DNA from: Actinospineispora spinosispora DSM 44797
Lineage (GTDB): Bacteria; Actinomycetota; Actinomycetes; Mycobacteriales; Pseudonocardiaceae
NCBI RefSeq assembly: GCF_000429025.1
Contig: NZ_AUBB01000037.1
Span: 1-64,000 of the forward strand
Length of the DNA: 64,000 bases
Direction of reading: 5' to 3'
Below the pieces are notes generated by a model, which was not told the DNA's origin, ran no database searches, and worked only from the letters and a program-made list of their open reading frames with translations. A program made the position numbers and the translations under genes. Position 1 is the first letter of the stretch. Each line of letters begins with the position of its first letter. Of this stretch, positions 1 through 9,836 are shown piece by piece.

Positions 1-3000
1 TACCTGCTACCCAACACTCCAGTTCTGGTCGGCACGACCGCCGCGCTGGTGAGTGTGACGGCGGTGTTGATGTGGGTGATCAACCGGCACGCACCACCGG
101 CGGGGCGAGTCACGCCGAGCACAGTGCGGAAGGCGCTCGGCACACCGCTTGGCCGGACGGTGATCGGCTACACGGTAGCCACCGCGGTGGTCGCCACCTT
201 GATCGCCGTCGGCCCGATCCCGGGTTACGTCGCGCTCGCCGGTTTGATCGCCTTCGCGGTGCGCGGCACCGCGAACCTGCTCAACCTGAGGTTCCCGAAC
301 CTGCCGCGCTGGGCCAAGACCGGCCTGGCCGCACTGGTCGCGGTCTCGTGGCTGGTGAACCTGACACTGCACCTGCCGGCGGCGTTCGCGACCGGTGGTC
401 TGCCCGCGTTGATCAACGGGCTGTTCGCGGCCGCCGACGCGTTGTTCCTGGTCGCCGCGCTCCCGACCGCGCTGCACCTCCTGGTCAAGGCGCGGAAGCC
501 GGACAACCAGGCGACCCGGTGGGCGGAGTGGCTGGCGTTCCCGACCATCACCCTGGCGGCCGGCCTTCTCGGCTACCAGCTCGGGTTCGTCACCGGCCCC
601 TGGTTCGCCGCGCTCCCCATCGCCACCCTGACCGTCGGATTCGTCTACCTCACCCAGACCAAGCTCGCGGCCTCCCCGTTCGGCACGAAGCACATGAGCG
701 CCTGGACCTGGTGGTCCGGCAGCCGCGTCGTGCCGGGCGCACTGGTGACCGCGAACATCTCCCTCGCCGGTTACGGCCTGCTACGACTGTGGACCGAACA
801 CCACGACACGGCGATCCCCACCACGATCGCACTGGCCGTCACCACGATGGGCCTCTGGGCGATCAACCCCCGAGGCCCGAACCCGCCCGCCACGCGAGTC
901 CGTGCGGTGGGCATCGGGCTGGCCGCCGTCGTGTTCGTCGCGCTCTGGCCCGGGCTGCTGCCGTGGGCGCTGAACCTCGCCGGTCTCGGCGCGGGAGCCG
1001 TGGTCGGCCTGGTCATCGGCGTCTTCGGCGCGGGTGGCGCGTTGGTCACGATCCCCGCACTGAGCTTCGGCTTCGGACAGAGCCCCGTGCACGCCGCGAC
1101 CGGGAGCCTGGTCATCGTCGGGGCGACGGCACTGATCAACACCGTGCACGGGCTGGTCAAGAAGGACCTCGACTGGCGAACCGGAGCGCTGCTCGGTCTC
1201 GCCGGGTTCGGCCCCGCGATCCTCGGCGGGCTACTGGCCGCGCGGCTGAACCCCAACGGTCCCGCGCTGGCGCTGGCGGCGCTCATGGGAGTGGCCGCGC
1301 TCAAGACGTGGAGTGGTTCGAACACCACCGGTGGAGCGACGAGCGTGACCGGCCTGCCCCGGCTCGTCCGGGTCGCCGTGATCGGGCTCGGCGCCGGCTT
1401 CCTGACCGGCATGCTCGGCATCGGTGGCGCGTTCCTGATCATCCCGGCGCTCGTGCTGGCGAAGGTCACCGACTTCAAGACCGCCGGTGCCACCGTCGTG
1501 ATGGTCACCGCGATCAACTCGATCTCCGGGCTCAGCAGCCGTCTCGGCGAGCTCGCCACGCTGGACTGGAAGCTCATCGGCCCGTTCGCGGTCGCCGCGG
1601 TCCTCACCGGGCTGATCGGTAAGCAGATCAAGAACAAGCTGCCGATGACCGTCCTGCAGCGAGGCTTCGCCGGGTTCCTGTTCGGCGTCGCCGGACTCAC
1701 CGCCTACCAGGCGCTCACCGCACTCACCGCGTCCCGCCTGACCGCGGGAATCGGCACCGCACTGCTCATGGCGGGGTTCGTGGCCACGAACGCCATCCGG
1801 GCGCACCGAGGGTCGAAGGGCAGCGGGGGACCGGTCGCCGACGGCGTCCCGAGCGATACCGCACGGCGGACGATGACCGAGCTGGTGCATGGCCTGCTCA
1901 CCCGATCCCGTGTCCTGGACGGCACGGAGTTCCCGAACCTGGCCCGCGGGCCGCCTGCGCTGACCCGCCTCGTGCGGATCACCGACTCCCGGCCGCTGGA
2001 CGGCAAGCTGGTCGCCTTCGGATGGCGCCCGGACGGCACCTCGCCCGCCGACGGCGTCATCCTCGTCCCGGCGCACGTCGCGGCACTCGTGGAACGGCTG
2101 ATCGACGCGGACCCGAGCTTCGCCTCGTGGTGGGCGGACCTTCTGCGCCACGAGTGGACGTTCCACATCGACGGCCACACCCATACCGGCGCCCGTCACG
2201 ATCGTTCCTCGGACCGCCTGGTCGCGAGGCTGCGAGCCGCGCAACGGGCGCTGTTGATCGCCGAACTGACCCCGATCCTGCGTGGTGATGCGTCACCGAG
2301 CCCCGGGACACGTCTCCTCCTGCCCGTCGCCTTCGACCAGGGCGGTACACCGGTGACGTTCGAGCCTCCGGTCATCGCCGCGGTGAGCGAGTTGGTCGCG
2401 CGGCTGCGCGAGCAGGGGCGGACGCCGACGAACAGCGACCACCTCGCCAAGGCCAGCCCGTCCGGCCTGTGGTCCGCCCAGGGCACGAGCTACCGGCTGC
2501 TGCTGGGCGACGCCGAGCTCCATGAGCTGCTGGCCGCGGCCCGACTTGGCACGACGACGGTCGTCTACCTGCTCGATCCCGCCGACAATGCGGTTCTGGT
2601 GACCCTGCGCACCGGCGGCGACATCCTCGACCGGTCCGACACCCAGCCCGCACGTGACGTGCTGGAACACGTGGTCGCTCGGTGGTTGCGCGAGCCGGAC
2701 ACCACCGTGGAGAACCTGTGGGCCGACCGGCAGCCCGCGACGGTGACGGCACGGCTGTTGCTGGGTGTCGCGGGGACAGCGGAAACCGCGCTCGACAGCT
2801 GGGGCGAGGTCGTCGAGGGCCTGGAGCGTGACGGCGCCGCGGCGGACCCGGCCGACGCGGACCGGGCCGGCGCCAACCTGGACCGGGCCGGTGTGCTCCT
2901 CGACCGCATCGCCAGGTTCCTCGGGGACAGTGGAACAGCCGAGGACGCCGCGCTGGGCGAGCTTCGCGTACGCCTCGCGGCGGCGCACGAGCAGCTCGGC

Positions 3001-5997
3001 TCACTGCGCGCCCGATTCGCTTCGGTGACCGAGGCACTACGCCGCTACTCCGGCCTGGACGACGAGGAACGTGACATTGCGCGTCACGCCGAGGAGACCG
3101 CCGAGTACTACCAGATGATGCTGGAAGATCTCACCTCGGACAGCCCGGCCGGCCGTGCCGAACAGCTGGGTGAGCTGCTGGACCGCGAACCCGGGCCCGG
3201 CGCCGAGGAGCTGGCGGCGGCGTTCGACGAGCTCACCGAGCTGCCACAGACCTCGCTGGTTCTCACCCTGTCCGTGGCGACCGACCGGCTGCGCCGCGAG
3301 TACCAGCAGATGCACGACGCGGTGCATCCTGAGGAACAGAACACCACCCACCGGGCCGTGATCGACCATGCGAGGTCCGTCGTGCGGGACTACCGCGAGT
3401 ACCTCGACTGGCTCACCGGCGCCGATCCGGCCACGCGGGCCGCACAGCTCGGCGAGCTGCTGGACCTCGAACCGGGCCCGCTGGCCGTCGAGCTCACCGG
3501 GTTGCTCGACGAGTTGGCGACACTGCCGCCCACGACAGCGATCGCCGAACTGGTCGAGGCGGCGGACCGGCTGCGGGCCGAGTACCAGCTGATGCACGAC
3601 GCCACCGACGTCGACGGCGGCACCGTGGCGGACGGCGTGGACAGCGCGGTGGCACGGATGGCCCTGCTGCCCCAGAGACGCCGGCTGGCCGAGGGTTCCC
3701 GGCCACTGGACCGCGGGGAGTTCCCCCACCTGGCGCGAGGACCGCCCGAGCTCGTCGCGCTGGTGCGCATCACCGACGAGGAGCCGCTCGACGGGAAGCT
3801 GATCGGCTTCAGCTGGCGCGACGGCGACGGCACCTCGGTGATCCTGGTCCCGGCACGGGTCGCCGCGCTGGTCAACCGCCTCATCGACGCCGACCCGACG
3901 TTCCTCGAATGGTGGCTGGACCTCCTCCGGCACGAATGGGAGTTCCACCTCGACGGCGACGAACACACCGGCCACCGCCACGATCGGCATGCAGCCGCGC
4001 TGGTCACGCGGTTGCGTGCCGCCGAGGGACTGCCCGCGCCGCGACCGGTGCTGCTCTTCAGGGCCCTGCGCGAGGGGGAGTCGGAGGCGGGGGTCAGCCG
4101 CGCCGGGATGGACGCCGACGTTCAGCCGTGGCAGCACCTGCTCGCCGATCCGCGGTCACCGTGGATCTCGGTCACCCGCGAGATCGACATCATGTACTAC
4201 CGGTACGGCGAGGGCGGCAGCCACACCGACGGAGGCGCCCAGGGCTATCTCATGATCGACCGCGAGCGCCTCACGACCGACGTGGTCGACATCGCCGACG
4301 GCGTACGGATCCCCGCTCACGTGCGGGAGTTCATGCCGGACCTGGGGGACTGGGGCTTCAACAGCAGAGAAGTGCTGGTCAAGTGGAGCATCGGGCCCGA
4401 GTCCGTGGTGCGCTACTGGCCGGCCGGAACCAGCTACCCCGAGATGCTCTCCGACATCCACCGCCGGTACGGGCGAGGCGCGGTCGTCGACCAGGCCTGG
4501 GCGGTCATCTCTCAGCTGGCCGAGGGCATCACCCAGGGCGACCGCCTCTCCGTGGACCAGGTCACCGGGCCGCTGCTCGCCGTGGGTGCGCTGCCCGACC
4601 TGGCGGGAATGAACAGCCGGCTCGGCCGGATGGAACAACGATGGGCCGTCGACCAGCTGCTCACCGTCGCGTCCTGGCTCGCCGCGAGGGCCGACCGCTC
4701 GGGCGGCCCGGTCACCGAGCTGTTCGACGAACCCGTCGAGCACCTCGTCGACGACGCGTTCCGGCTGCTCATCGCACCGCATCAGAGCTCATCCGTCCCG
4801 ACCGGGCGCTGGGACGAGCAGCTCGTCGTGACCGCCGCCCACTGGCACCTTCACCGGCTCGAGCGACTCCTCGCACTCGGGACGTCGAGCACCGAGGCGC
4901 ACCGGTTGTTGCTCGCCGAAGGGCGGACGATTCTGCGTGCGGTCTGGGTGCTGACCTGGCGTAAACCCGGCCCTCTCGCCGACCGGGCAGCGGCGCTGCA
5001 ACAACGGTTGGACGAGTCGGAACGGTCCTCGCGTGACGACGACGACCCGGGGGCCACCGGCGGCCATCCGGACGCGGCGAACAGCGATGGCGCCGCCTCG
5101 GGTTCCGCCGACGAAGCCGGAACCGGGCACGAAACCGGAGCGGAGTTCCGAGCTGAACGCCCGAGCGGATCGTGGGAACGCTGGCGGAAGCTGCTGCGCG
5201 GGCTGTGGCCCTCGGTCGTCGCCGCACAGGTCATCGCGGCGCCCCCGGCGCTCGCCGCCGAACCCGGCAGCGCATCCGGTGGCGGCCCGGTCCTGGTCGT
5301 CGTCGCGGCGGGCGTCGTCGTCGTGCTGACCCACCGCTGGGTGCGTGGTGTGCTGACCGGCGCCCGAGGAAAGATCGTCGCGTGGTTCGGTCGGCTGATC
5401 GGTGCCGCCGGCCGCGTCGGCGCCGGTGTCGGCACCGGGTTCGTGCTCGCGGCGCTGGTCGCGCATCCGCTGGCCGTGGGGCTGGTGCTGTGGGGCGGGC
5501 TGGTCCTGGCCGGGGGAGACCTGCTGCTACGGCTGCTGCCCGTCGAGTTCGCCAGGGAGCTGGGCAAGGCCTGGACCGAGCGCGGACCTCCGGCGCCGCG
5601 ACTGTTCGGCGTCGGCACCGCGCTGGGCGCGTTCTGGTGGCTGCACACCAGCGCGCCCGACGCGCAGGCCGTCGCGCTGGTGGCGCCGGTCGTGGCGGTC
5701 GTCGGAATCTCGGTGCTGATCCACGGGCGCGCGCTGCTCCTCGGCTGGGCTCGTCAGGTTTTCGTGCTGCTCGCCAAGGCCACCGTCGAGCAGTGGGCGA
5801 TCGCCGGTCTCGGTGTCGTGGCGGCGATGGTGGCCGGTTGGCCGGTGGCCGCGGGTGCGTTCGTGGTGCTGCTGGGCGGCCGGCTGACGCGACACCTCGT
5901 CCGGGCCGAGCATCCTGCCCTGGGCGTGACACTGTGGTTGATCGCCGAGTACCGCCTACCCCTGTTCCTGGGCGCCCTGACCGGCACACCGTTCTGA
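1..5997 (+). CDS. Giant multidomain membrane protein: TauE/SafE-like channel, duplicated middle modules, ADP-ribosyltransferase-like segment (5' end outside window)
   Basis: The frame is open from base 1 and already encodes a membrane helix, so the true start lies upstream of the window. Counting from the GTG at 49: residues about 1-300 are hydrophobic helices; about 310-550 are a TauE/SafE permease-like unit with its characteristic two halves (each with a Gly-rich segment such as GVFGAGGALVTIPAL and GMLGIGGAFLIIPAL). Two related modules at about 606-735 and 1200-1325 share FPxLARGPP, RITD, PLDGKL and LLRHEWxFHxDG. Between them two helical repeats (about 1005-1090 and 1105-1190) share QLGELLDxEPGP. 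About 1333-1475 resembles the ADP-ribosyltransferase fold (LFRALREGES, then SPWISVT, then SREVLVKWS), a weak motif-level call. About 1730-1975 is another set of membrane helices. Nothing in view defines its partner or cargo. A role as a surface-anchored effector or transporter-linked enzyme is inference. Confidence 0.6.
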   Translation, partial: YLLPNTPVLVGTTAALVSVTAVLMWVINRHAPPAGRVTPSTVRKALGTPLGRTVIGYTVATAVVATLIAVGPIPGYVALAGLIAFAVRGTANLLNLRFPNLPRWAKTGLAALVAVSWLVNLTLHLPAAFATGGLPALINGLFAAADALFLVAALPTALHLLVKARKPDNQATRWAEWLAFPTITLAAGLLGYQLGFVTGPWFAALPIATLTVGFVYLTQTKLAASPFGTKHMSAWTWWSGSRVVPGALVTANISLAGYGLLRLWTEHHDTAIPTTIALAVTTMGLWAINPRGPNPPATRVRAVGIGLAAVVFVALWPGLLPWALNLAGLGAGAVVGLVIGVFGAGGALVTIPALSFGFGQSPVHAATGSLVIVGATALINTVHGLVKKDLDWRTGALLGLAGFGPAILGGLLAARLNPNGPALALAALMGVAALKTWSGSNTTGGATSVTGLPRLVRVAVIGLGAGFLTGMLGIGGAFLIIPALVLAKVTDFKTAGATVVMVTAINSISGLSSRLGELATLDWKLIGPFAVAAVLTGLIGKQIKNKLPMTVLQRGFAGFLFGVAGLTAYQALTALTASRLTAGIGTALLMAGFVATNAIRAHRGSKGSGGPVADGVPSDTARRTMTELVHGLLTRSRVLDGTEFPNLARGPPALTRLVRITDSRPLDGKLVAFGWRPDGTSPADGVILVPAHVAALVERLIDADPSFASWWADLLRHEWTFHIDGHTHTGARHDRSSDRLVARLRAAQRALLIAELTPILRGDASPSPGTRLLLPVAFDQGGTPVTFEPPVIAAVSELVARLREQGRTPTNSDHLAKASPSGLWSAQGTSYRLLLGDAELHELLAAARLGTTTVVYLLDPADNAVLVTLRTGGDILDRSDTQPARDVLEHVVARWLREPDTTVENLWADRQPATVTARLLLGVAGTAETALDSWGEVVEGLERDGAAADPADADRAGANLDRAGVLLDRIARFLGDSGTAEDAALGELRVRLAAAHEQLGSLRARFASVTEALRRYSGLDDEERDIARHAEETAEYYQMMLEDLTSDSPAGRAEQLGELLDREPGPGAEELAAAFDELTELPQTSLVLTLSVATDRLRREYQQMHDAVHPEEQNTTHRAVIDHARSVVRDYREYLDWLTGADPATRAAQLGELLDLEPGPLAVELTGLLDELATLPPTTAIAELVEAADRLRAEYQLMHDATDVDGGTVADGVDSAVARMALLPQRRRLAEGSRPLDRGEFPHLARGPPELVALVRITDEEPLDGKLIGFSWRDGDGTSVILVPARVAALVNRLIDADPTFLEWWLDLLRHEWEFHLDGDEHTGHRHDRHAAALVTRLRAAEGLPAPRPVLLFRALREGESEAGVSRAGMDADVQPWQHLLADPRSPWISVTREIDIMYYRYGEGGSHTDGGAQGYLMIDRERLTTDVVDIADGVRIPAHVREFMPDLGDWGFNSREVLVKWSIGPESVVRYWPAGTSYPEMLSDIHRRYGRGAVVDQAWAVISQLAEGITQGDRLSVDQVTGPLLAVGALPDLAGMNSRLGRMEQRWAVDQLLTVASWLAARADRSGGPVTELFDEPVEHLVDDAFRLLIAPHQSSSVPTGRWDEQLVVTAAHWHLHRLERLLALGTSSTEAHRLLLAEGRTILRAVWVLTWRKPGPLADRAAALQQRLDESERSSRDDDDPGATGGHPDAANSDGAASGSADEAGTGHETGAEFRAERPSGSWERWRKLLRGLWPSVVAAQVIAAPPALAAEPGSASGGGPVLVVVAAGVVVVLTHRWVRGVLTGARGKIVAWFGRLIGAAGRVGAGVGTGFVLAALVAHPLAVGLVLWGGLVLAGGDLLLRLLPVEFARELGKAWTERGPPAPRLFGVGTALGAFWWLHTSAPDAQAVALVAPVVAVVGISVLIHGRALLLGWARQVFVLLAKATVEQWAIAGLGVVAAMVAGWPVAAGAFVVLLGGRLTRHLVRAEHPALGVTLWLIAEYRLPLFLGALTGTPF

Positions 5998-6022
5998 GAG
6001 CGACTTCGTGCGACCACGTCGG

Positions 6023-6985
6023 CTACGCGAAGTCGTCTCGGTGAGCCCACTTCGCCGCGGCCGCGCGGTCGTGGCTGGCGACGACCTCGATGCTGGCGGG
6101 GAGCGCGTGGAGGCGGTGCACGGTGGCGAACGCCGCCGCCCTGTCCGCATCGGTGAACCGGCCGGGGAAGGGGGCCGTCCCGCGCACGAGCGTGACCTGC
6201 AGCCCGTGCCACACCGCGTCGCCCGCGAGCAGCACCCGGTCGCCGCCGTCGACCGCGAGCAGAACGCCCACGCTGCCGGGGGTGTGTCCGGCGAGGTCGA
6301 CGAGCACCGCCGAGCCGTCGCCGAACAGGTCGTGGCTGCCGGTGAAGGTCAGCACCGGCGGTCCGTCCAGCTCGAACGGGTCGAAGTGGCGGGACAGCAA
6401 CGGTCCCCTGGCGACGCCGTGGGGCGCGACCGGCCCGGCAAGCGCCCAGTCACGCTCGACCGCGAGCGTGCGGACCGGCAGCTCGTGGGGGAGCTCGAGC
6501 AGGCCCGAGACGTGGTCCCAGTGCAGGTGGGTGGGCAGCGCGAAGTCGATGTCGGCCGGGTCGAGGTTCTCCGTGGCCAGGACCTCCGCGAGACCGGCGA
6601 CCGGCTTCTCCGGCGCGATCGCGGCCCGCAACACCGGGGAGAGCTCGGGCAGGACGACGTCGTGGACATCCGTGCACATCGCCGGGTCGACCAGGAAGCG
6701 CGCCCTCGGGTGTTCCACGAGGAAGGTCGTCATGCTCAGCCGCAGCCGGCGCGGTCGCCTCGCTCCTTCCGCGACCACCGCGGCGGGGGCGCTCTGCCGG
6801 GCCTGGGGCAGCGCGGTCAGCCGGACGGTGGCGCGCGTGGGTGGGAGGCCGGCGTCACCGAGGGTGGCCAGGAGGCGACGGTCGGCGCGGCGCGGCCGCA
6901 CCAGCCGCCCGGCGGTGGCGGCCAGCGCGCCGCAACAGGTGACGAGCGTGCTGCCCAGGGGAGGGTGGGGTGAGGTGGATGCCAT
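6023..6985 (-). CDS. MBL-fold metallohydrolase
   Basis: This 320-residue protein has the zinc-binding signature HLHWDH (T-HLHWDHVSG), followed by later metal ligands in DLAGHTPGSVG and LLAGDAVWH, and a C-terminal ASHD. These are hallmarks of the metallo-beta-lactamase superfamily, in the lactonase/glyoxalase-like branch. The reading frame remains open further upstream, but ATG at 6985 (MASTSPHPPLG) was chosen because upstream codons are AT-rich and unlike the rest of the gene. It ends 25 nt from the convergent giant gene and is divergent from the PPOX gene at 7041. The substrate cannot be told from the sequence. Confidence 0.85.
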   Translation of the reverse strand: MASTSPHPPLGSTLVTCCGALAATAGRLVRPRRADRRLLATLGDAGLPPTRATVRLTALPQARQSAPAAVVAEGARRPRRLRLSMTTFLVEHPRARFLVDPAMCTDVHDVVLPELSPVLRAAIAPEKPVAGLAEVLATENLDPADIDFALPTHLHWDHVSGLLELPHELPVRTLAVERDWALAGPVAPHGVARGPLLSRHFDPFELDGPPVLTFTGSHDLFGDGSAVLVDLAGHTPGSVGVLLAVDGGDRVLLAGDAVWHGLQVTLVRGTAPFPGRFTDADRAAAFATVHRLHALPASIEVVASHDRAAAAKWAHRDDFA

Positions 6986-7040
6986 GAAGCAAAATATAGA
7001 GACTGGTCTACTGATTCGCCAGGCGTCGTAGGCTGACGAC

Positions 7041-7463
7041 GTGAGCGAACTCTCCCCCGAAGTGGTCAAGTTCCTGTCCGAGGGCACCCGCACCGGCAAG
7101 CTCGGTTACCTGGCATCCGACGGGCGGCCACTGGTCGCGCCCATCTGGTTCCTCGTCGAGGACGGTGAGCTGGTGTTCAACACCGGCGCCGACACCGCGA
7201 AGGGCAAGGCGCTGGCCAGGGATCCCCGCGTCGTGCTGTGCGTCGACCTGGAGACGCCGCCGTTCGGTTTCGTCCAGGTCCAGGGGATCGCGGTCACGAG
7301 CGAGGACCCCGCCGAGCTGATCGACACCGCGACCCGGCTCGGCGCCCGCTACATGGGGGCCGAGCGCGCCGAGGAGTTCGGCAAGCGCAACGGCGTGCCC
7401 GGCGAGCTGGTCGTGCGGATCCGGCCGACCAAGGTCATCTCAGGGCTCGACGTGACGGCCTGA
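7041..7463 (+). CDS. PPOX-class F420-dependent oxidoreductase
   Basis: A 140-residue single-domain split-barrel protein of the pyridoxamine 5'-phosphate oxidase-like superfamily. The order of conserved elements (N-terminal helix, GKLGYLASDGRPLVAPIWF, the strand with LVFNTGADTAKGKAL, DPRVVLCVD, then FVQVQGIA) fits the actinobacterial F420-binding subgroup typified by Rv1155. Such enzymes reduce small substrates with F420H2 in the cytoplasm; the substrate is unknown. Start is GTG. Its last 24 nt overlap the 3' end of the convergent permease gene, so the two messages share antisense ends. Confidence 0.85.
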   Translation: MSELSPEVVKFLSEGTRTGKLGYLASDGRPLVAPIWFLVEDGELVFNTGADTAKGKALARDPRVVLCVDLETPPFGFVQVQGIAVTSEDPAELIDTATRLGARYMGAERAEEFGKRNGVPGELVVRIRPTKVISGLDVTA

Positions 7464-8966
7464 CCCGGCGGCGGTGATCGGCCGGACCGGTGCGTCCGAG
7501 GTTCTGACCAGCCACGGCCCGTCCGGACCGAACACCGCGCGCGGCTCGGGGAACAACGTCAGCGCGCCCAGGTAGCTCACGGCCGCCACCAGCATGGACA
7601 GCGGAAGGCTGACGTCGATGCCGCCCGCGAGGGTGCCCAGCGGCCCGACGAACTGGTCGGGGATGTTGCTGAACAGCAGCGCCAGCACCGCCGAGACCAG
7701 CCATGCCCCGACGCCGCGCCAGTTCCAGCCGTGCTCGAACCAGTACCGGCCACCGTGCTGGCGACGGTTGAACACCTGCAGCGCCTCCGGGTCGTACCAG
7801 CCGCGACGCGTCGCGAAACCCAGGATCATCACGACCATCCACGGCGCGGTGAACGTGATGATCAGCGACGCGAACGTCGAGACGCTCTGCACGACGTCGA
7901 AGGTGAACCGGCCGAGGAAGATCAGGCCGATCGAGACGACACCGATCAGCACCGTCGCGGCGACCCGGCTCAGCCGGGGGAAGATGCTGGAGAAGTCCAG
8001 CCCGGTGCCGTAGAGCGACGTGGTCCCTGTCGACATGCCGCCGATGACCGCGAGCAGCACCAGCGGGACGAAGTACCAGCTCGGGGACACCGCCAGCAGA
8101 CCACCGACGTAGTTCGGTGCGCCGGCGAGGAACTCCGGTGCGTGCACCGCGATGACGCTCGCCGTCGTCAGGCCGAAACCGAACGGCAGCAGCGTGCAGA
8201 CCTGTGCGAGGAACGCGGCCGCCAGACAGCGGCTTCTCGGCGTCGCCGCCGGGATGTAGCGGGCCCAGTCGCCGAGGAACGCGCCGAACGAGATCGGGTT
8301 CGAGAGGACGATCAGGGCGGAGCCGAAGAACGCCGCCCAGAACGCCGGACCCGACGCCTCGGCGAACCGGCCCGGGTACCCGGCGTCGAAGACCCCGGCG
8401 AAGGCCGGGACGCCGAGTGCGAACAACGCGCTCGCCGAGACCACCGCGATCTTGTTGACCAGCAGCATGAACCGGAACCCGTAGATGCACACGACGAGCA
8501 CCAGCAGCGCGAACCCGCCGTAGGCCACCACGAACGCCGGCGTCGACGTGCCGATCCCGGTCATCCGGTCGAGCGCGCCGACCAGCGCATCCCCCGAGCT
8601 CCACACCGAGATCGAGAAGAACGTGATCGCGGTCAGCAGCGACAGCAGCGACCCGACGATCCGCCCGTGCACCCCGAGGTGCGCCGAGGACGACACCGCG
8701 TTGTTGGTGCCGTTGCGCGGCCCGAACAGCGACATCGGACTCAGGATCAGCGCCCCCACCAGCAGTCCCAGCACGGTCGCGGTCGCGCCCTGCCAGAACG
8801 ACAGCCCGAACAGGATCGGGAACGACCCGAGGAACGCGGTGGCGAACGTGTTCGCGCCGCCGAAGCTCAACCGGAACAGGTCCAGCGGGCCGGCGTCGCG
8901 TTCGGCGTCCGGGATGCGCTCGACACCGTGCTGCTCGACGACGGTGACCGGTGGCGGGCTCTGCAT
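7440..8966 (-). CDS. NCS1-family purine/cytosine-type permease
   Basis: 508 residues with about twelve membrane helices and the NCS1 signatures near the N-terminus (LSFGGANTFATAFLGSFPILFGLSFWQG, where helix 1 binds cation and nucleobase) and GPRNGTNNAV in the loop before helix 3. NCS1 proteins import cytosine, purines, allantoin or hydantoins with protons or sodium. A soluble leader of about 30 residues precedes helix 1. No nucleobase-catabolism genes lie next to it in this window, so the ligand stays open. Its 3' end overlaps the PPOX gene on the other strand. Confidence 0.85.
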   Translation of the reverse strand: MQSPPPVTVVEQHGVERIPDAERDAGPLDLFRLSFGGANTFATAFLGSFPILFGLSFWQGATATVLGLLVGALILSPMSLFGPRNGTNNAVSSSAHLGVHGRIVGSLLSLLTAITFFSISVWSSGDALVGALDRMTGIGTSTPAFVVAYGGFALLVLVVCIYGFRFMLLVNKIAVVSASALFALGVPAFAGVFDAGYPGRFAEASGPAFWAAFFGSALIVLSNPISFGAFLGDWARYIPAATPRSRCLAAAFLAQVCTLLPFGFGLTTASVIAVHAPEFLAGAPNYVGGLLAVSPSWYFVPLVLLAVIGGMSTGTTSLYGTGLDFSSIFPRLSRVAATVLIGVVSIGLIFLGRFTFDVVQSVSTFASLIITFTAPWMVVMILGFATRRGWYDPEALQVFNRRQHGGRYWFEHGWNWRGVGAWLVSAVLALLFSNIPDQFVGPLGTLAGGIDVSLPLSMLVAAVSYLGALTLFPEPRAVFGPDGPWLVRTSDAPVRPITAAGSGRHVEP

Positions 8967-9095
8967 CGGCCGACTCTAGGTTTGCCACGGTCGCCCCTCC
9001 TATGGACGCACCGTCGAATCCGATCCGGTGGGATGGACGTACTGTCCGATCTGGCTGTGGTGCCCGACGAGCGCAGGCGAAGGTGAGGACGACTG

Positions 9096-9836
9096 ATGAC
9101 TGGTCCGGTGGCGATCGTGACGGGGGCGGGCAGCGGGCTGGGCAGGGTCATCGCCCGCGCGCTGCTGGCGGACGGGTGGGCCGTGGGGCTGGCCGGTCGC
9201 CGGGCCGAGCCGCTCGCCGACACCGCCGGTGACCACACCGAGGCGCTGGCCGTGCCCACGGACGTCGGCGACGCCGAATCGGTGTCGGCGCTGTTCGGTG
9301 CGGTCACCGACCGCTGGGGGCGGGTGGATCTGCTGGTCAACAACGCGGGCGCGTTCGGCCCCGCCGGTACCCCGGACGAGATCGGGGTCGACGCCTGGCG
9401 GGCCGCCGTGGACACCAACCTCACCGGTTCGTTCCTGTGCGCGCGCGAGGCGTTCGCGATCATGCGCCGACAGGACCCGCGAGGCGGACGCATCATCAAC
9501 AACGGGTCGATCTCCGCGCACAGCCCCCGCCCGGGCAGCATCGCCTACACCGCGACGAAGCACGCGATCACCGGACTGACCAAGTCGCTCTCGCTCGACG
9601 GCCGCCCGTTCGACATCGCCTGCGGCCAGATCGACATCGGTAACGCCGCCACCGAGATGACCCAGGGCATCGCCACCGGCGCGAAGCAGGCCGACGGCGC
9701 GGTGCGCCCCGAACCCACCTTCGACGCTCAGCACGTCGCCGACGCGGTCCGCTACATGGCGGGCCTGCCGCTGGCCGCGAACGTCCAGTTCCTGACCATC
9801 ACGGCCACGACCATGCCCTTCATCGGCCGGGGCTGA
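9096..9836 (+). CDS. SDR-family NAD(P)-dependent oxidoreductase
   Basis: 246 residues, a classical short-chain dehydrogenase: N-terminal TGAGSGLG nucleotide-binding motif, NNAG at the end of strand 4, catalytic Ser in NNGSISAHSP and catalytic YTATK. The length is typical. The gene starts at an ATG and ends overlapping the GlxA regulator by 17 nt on the opposite strand. A short inverted repeat (GGAC-N5-GTCC) lies about 50 nt upstream and could be a regulatory site. The substrate is not predictable from sequence alone. Confidence 0.88.
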   Translation: MTGPVAIVTGAGSGLGRVIARALLADGWAVGLAGRRAEPLADTAGDHTEALAVPTDVGDAESVSALFGAVTDRWGRVDLLVNNAGAFGPAGTPDEIGVDAWRAAVDTNLTGSFLCAREAFAIMRRQDPRGGRIINNGSISAHSPRPGSIAYTATKHAITGLTKSLSLDGRPFDIACGQIDIGNAATEMTQGIATGAKQADGAVRPEPTFDAQHVADAVRYMAGLPLAANVQFLTITATTMPFIGRG

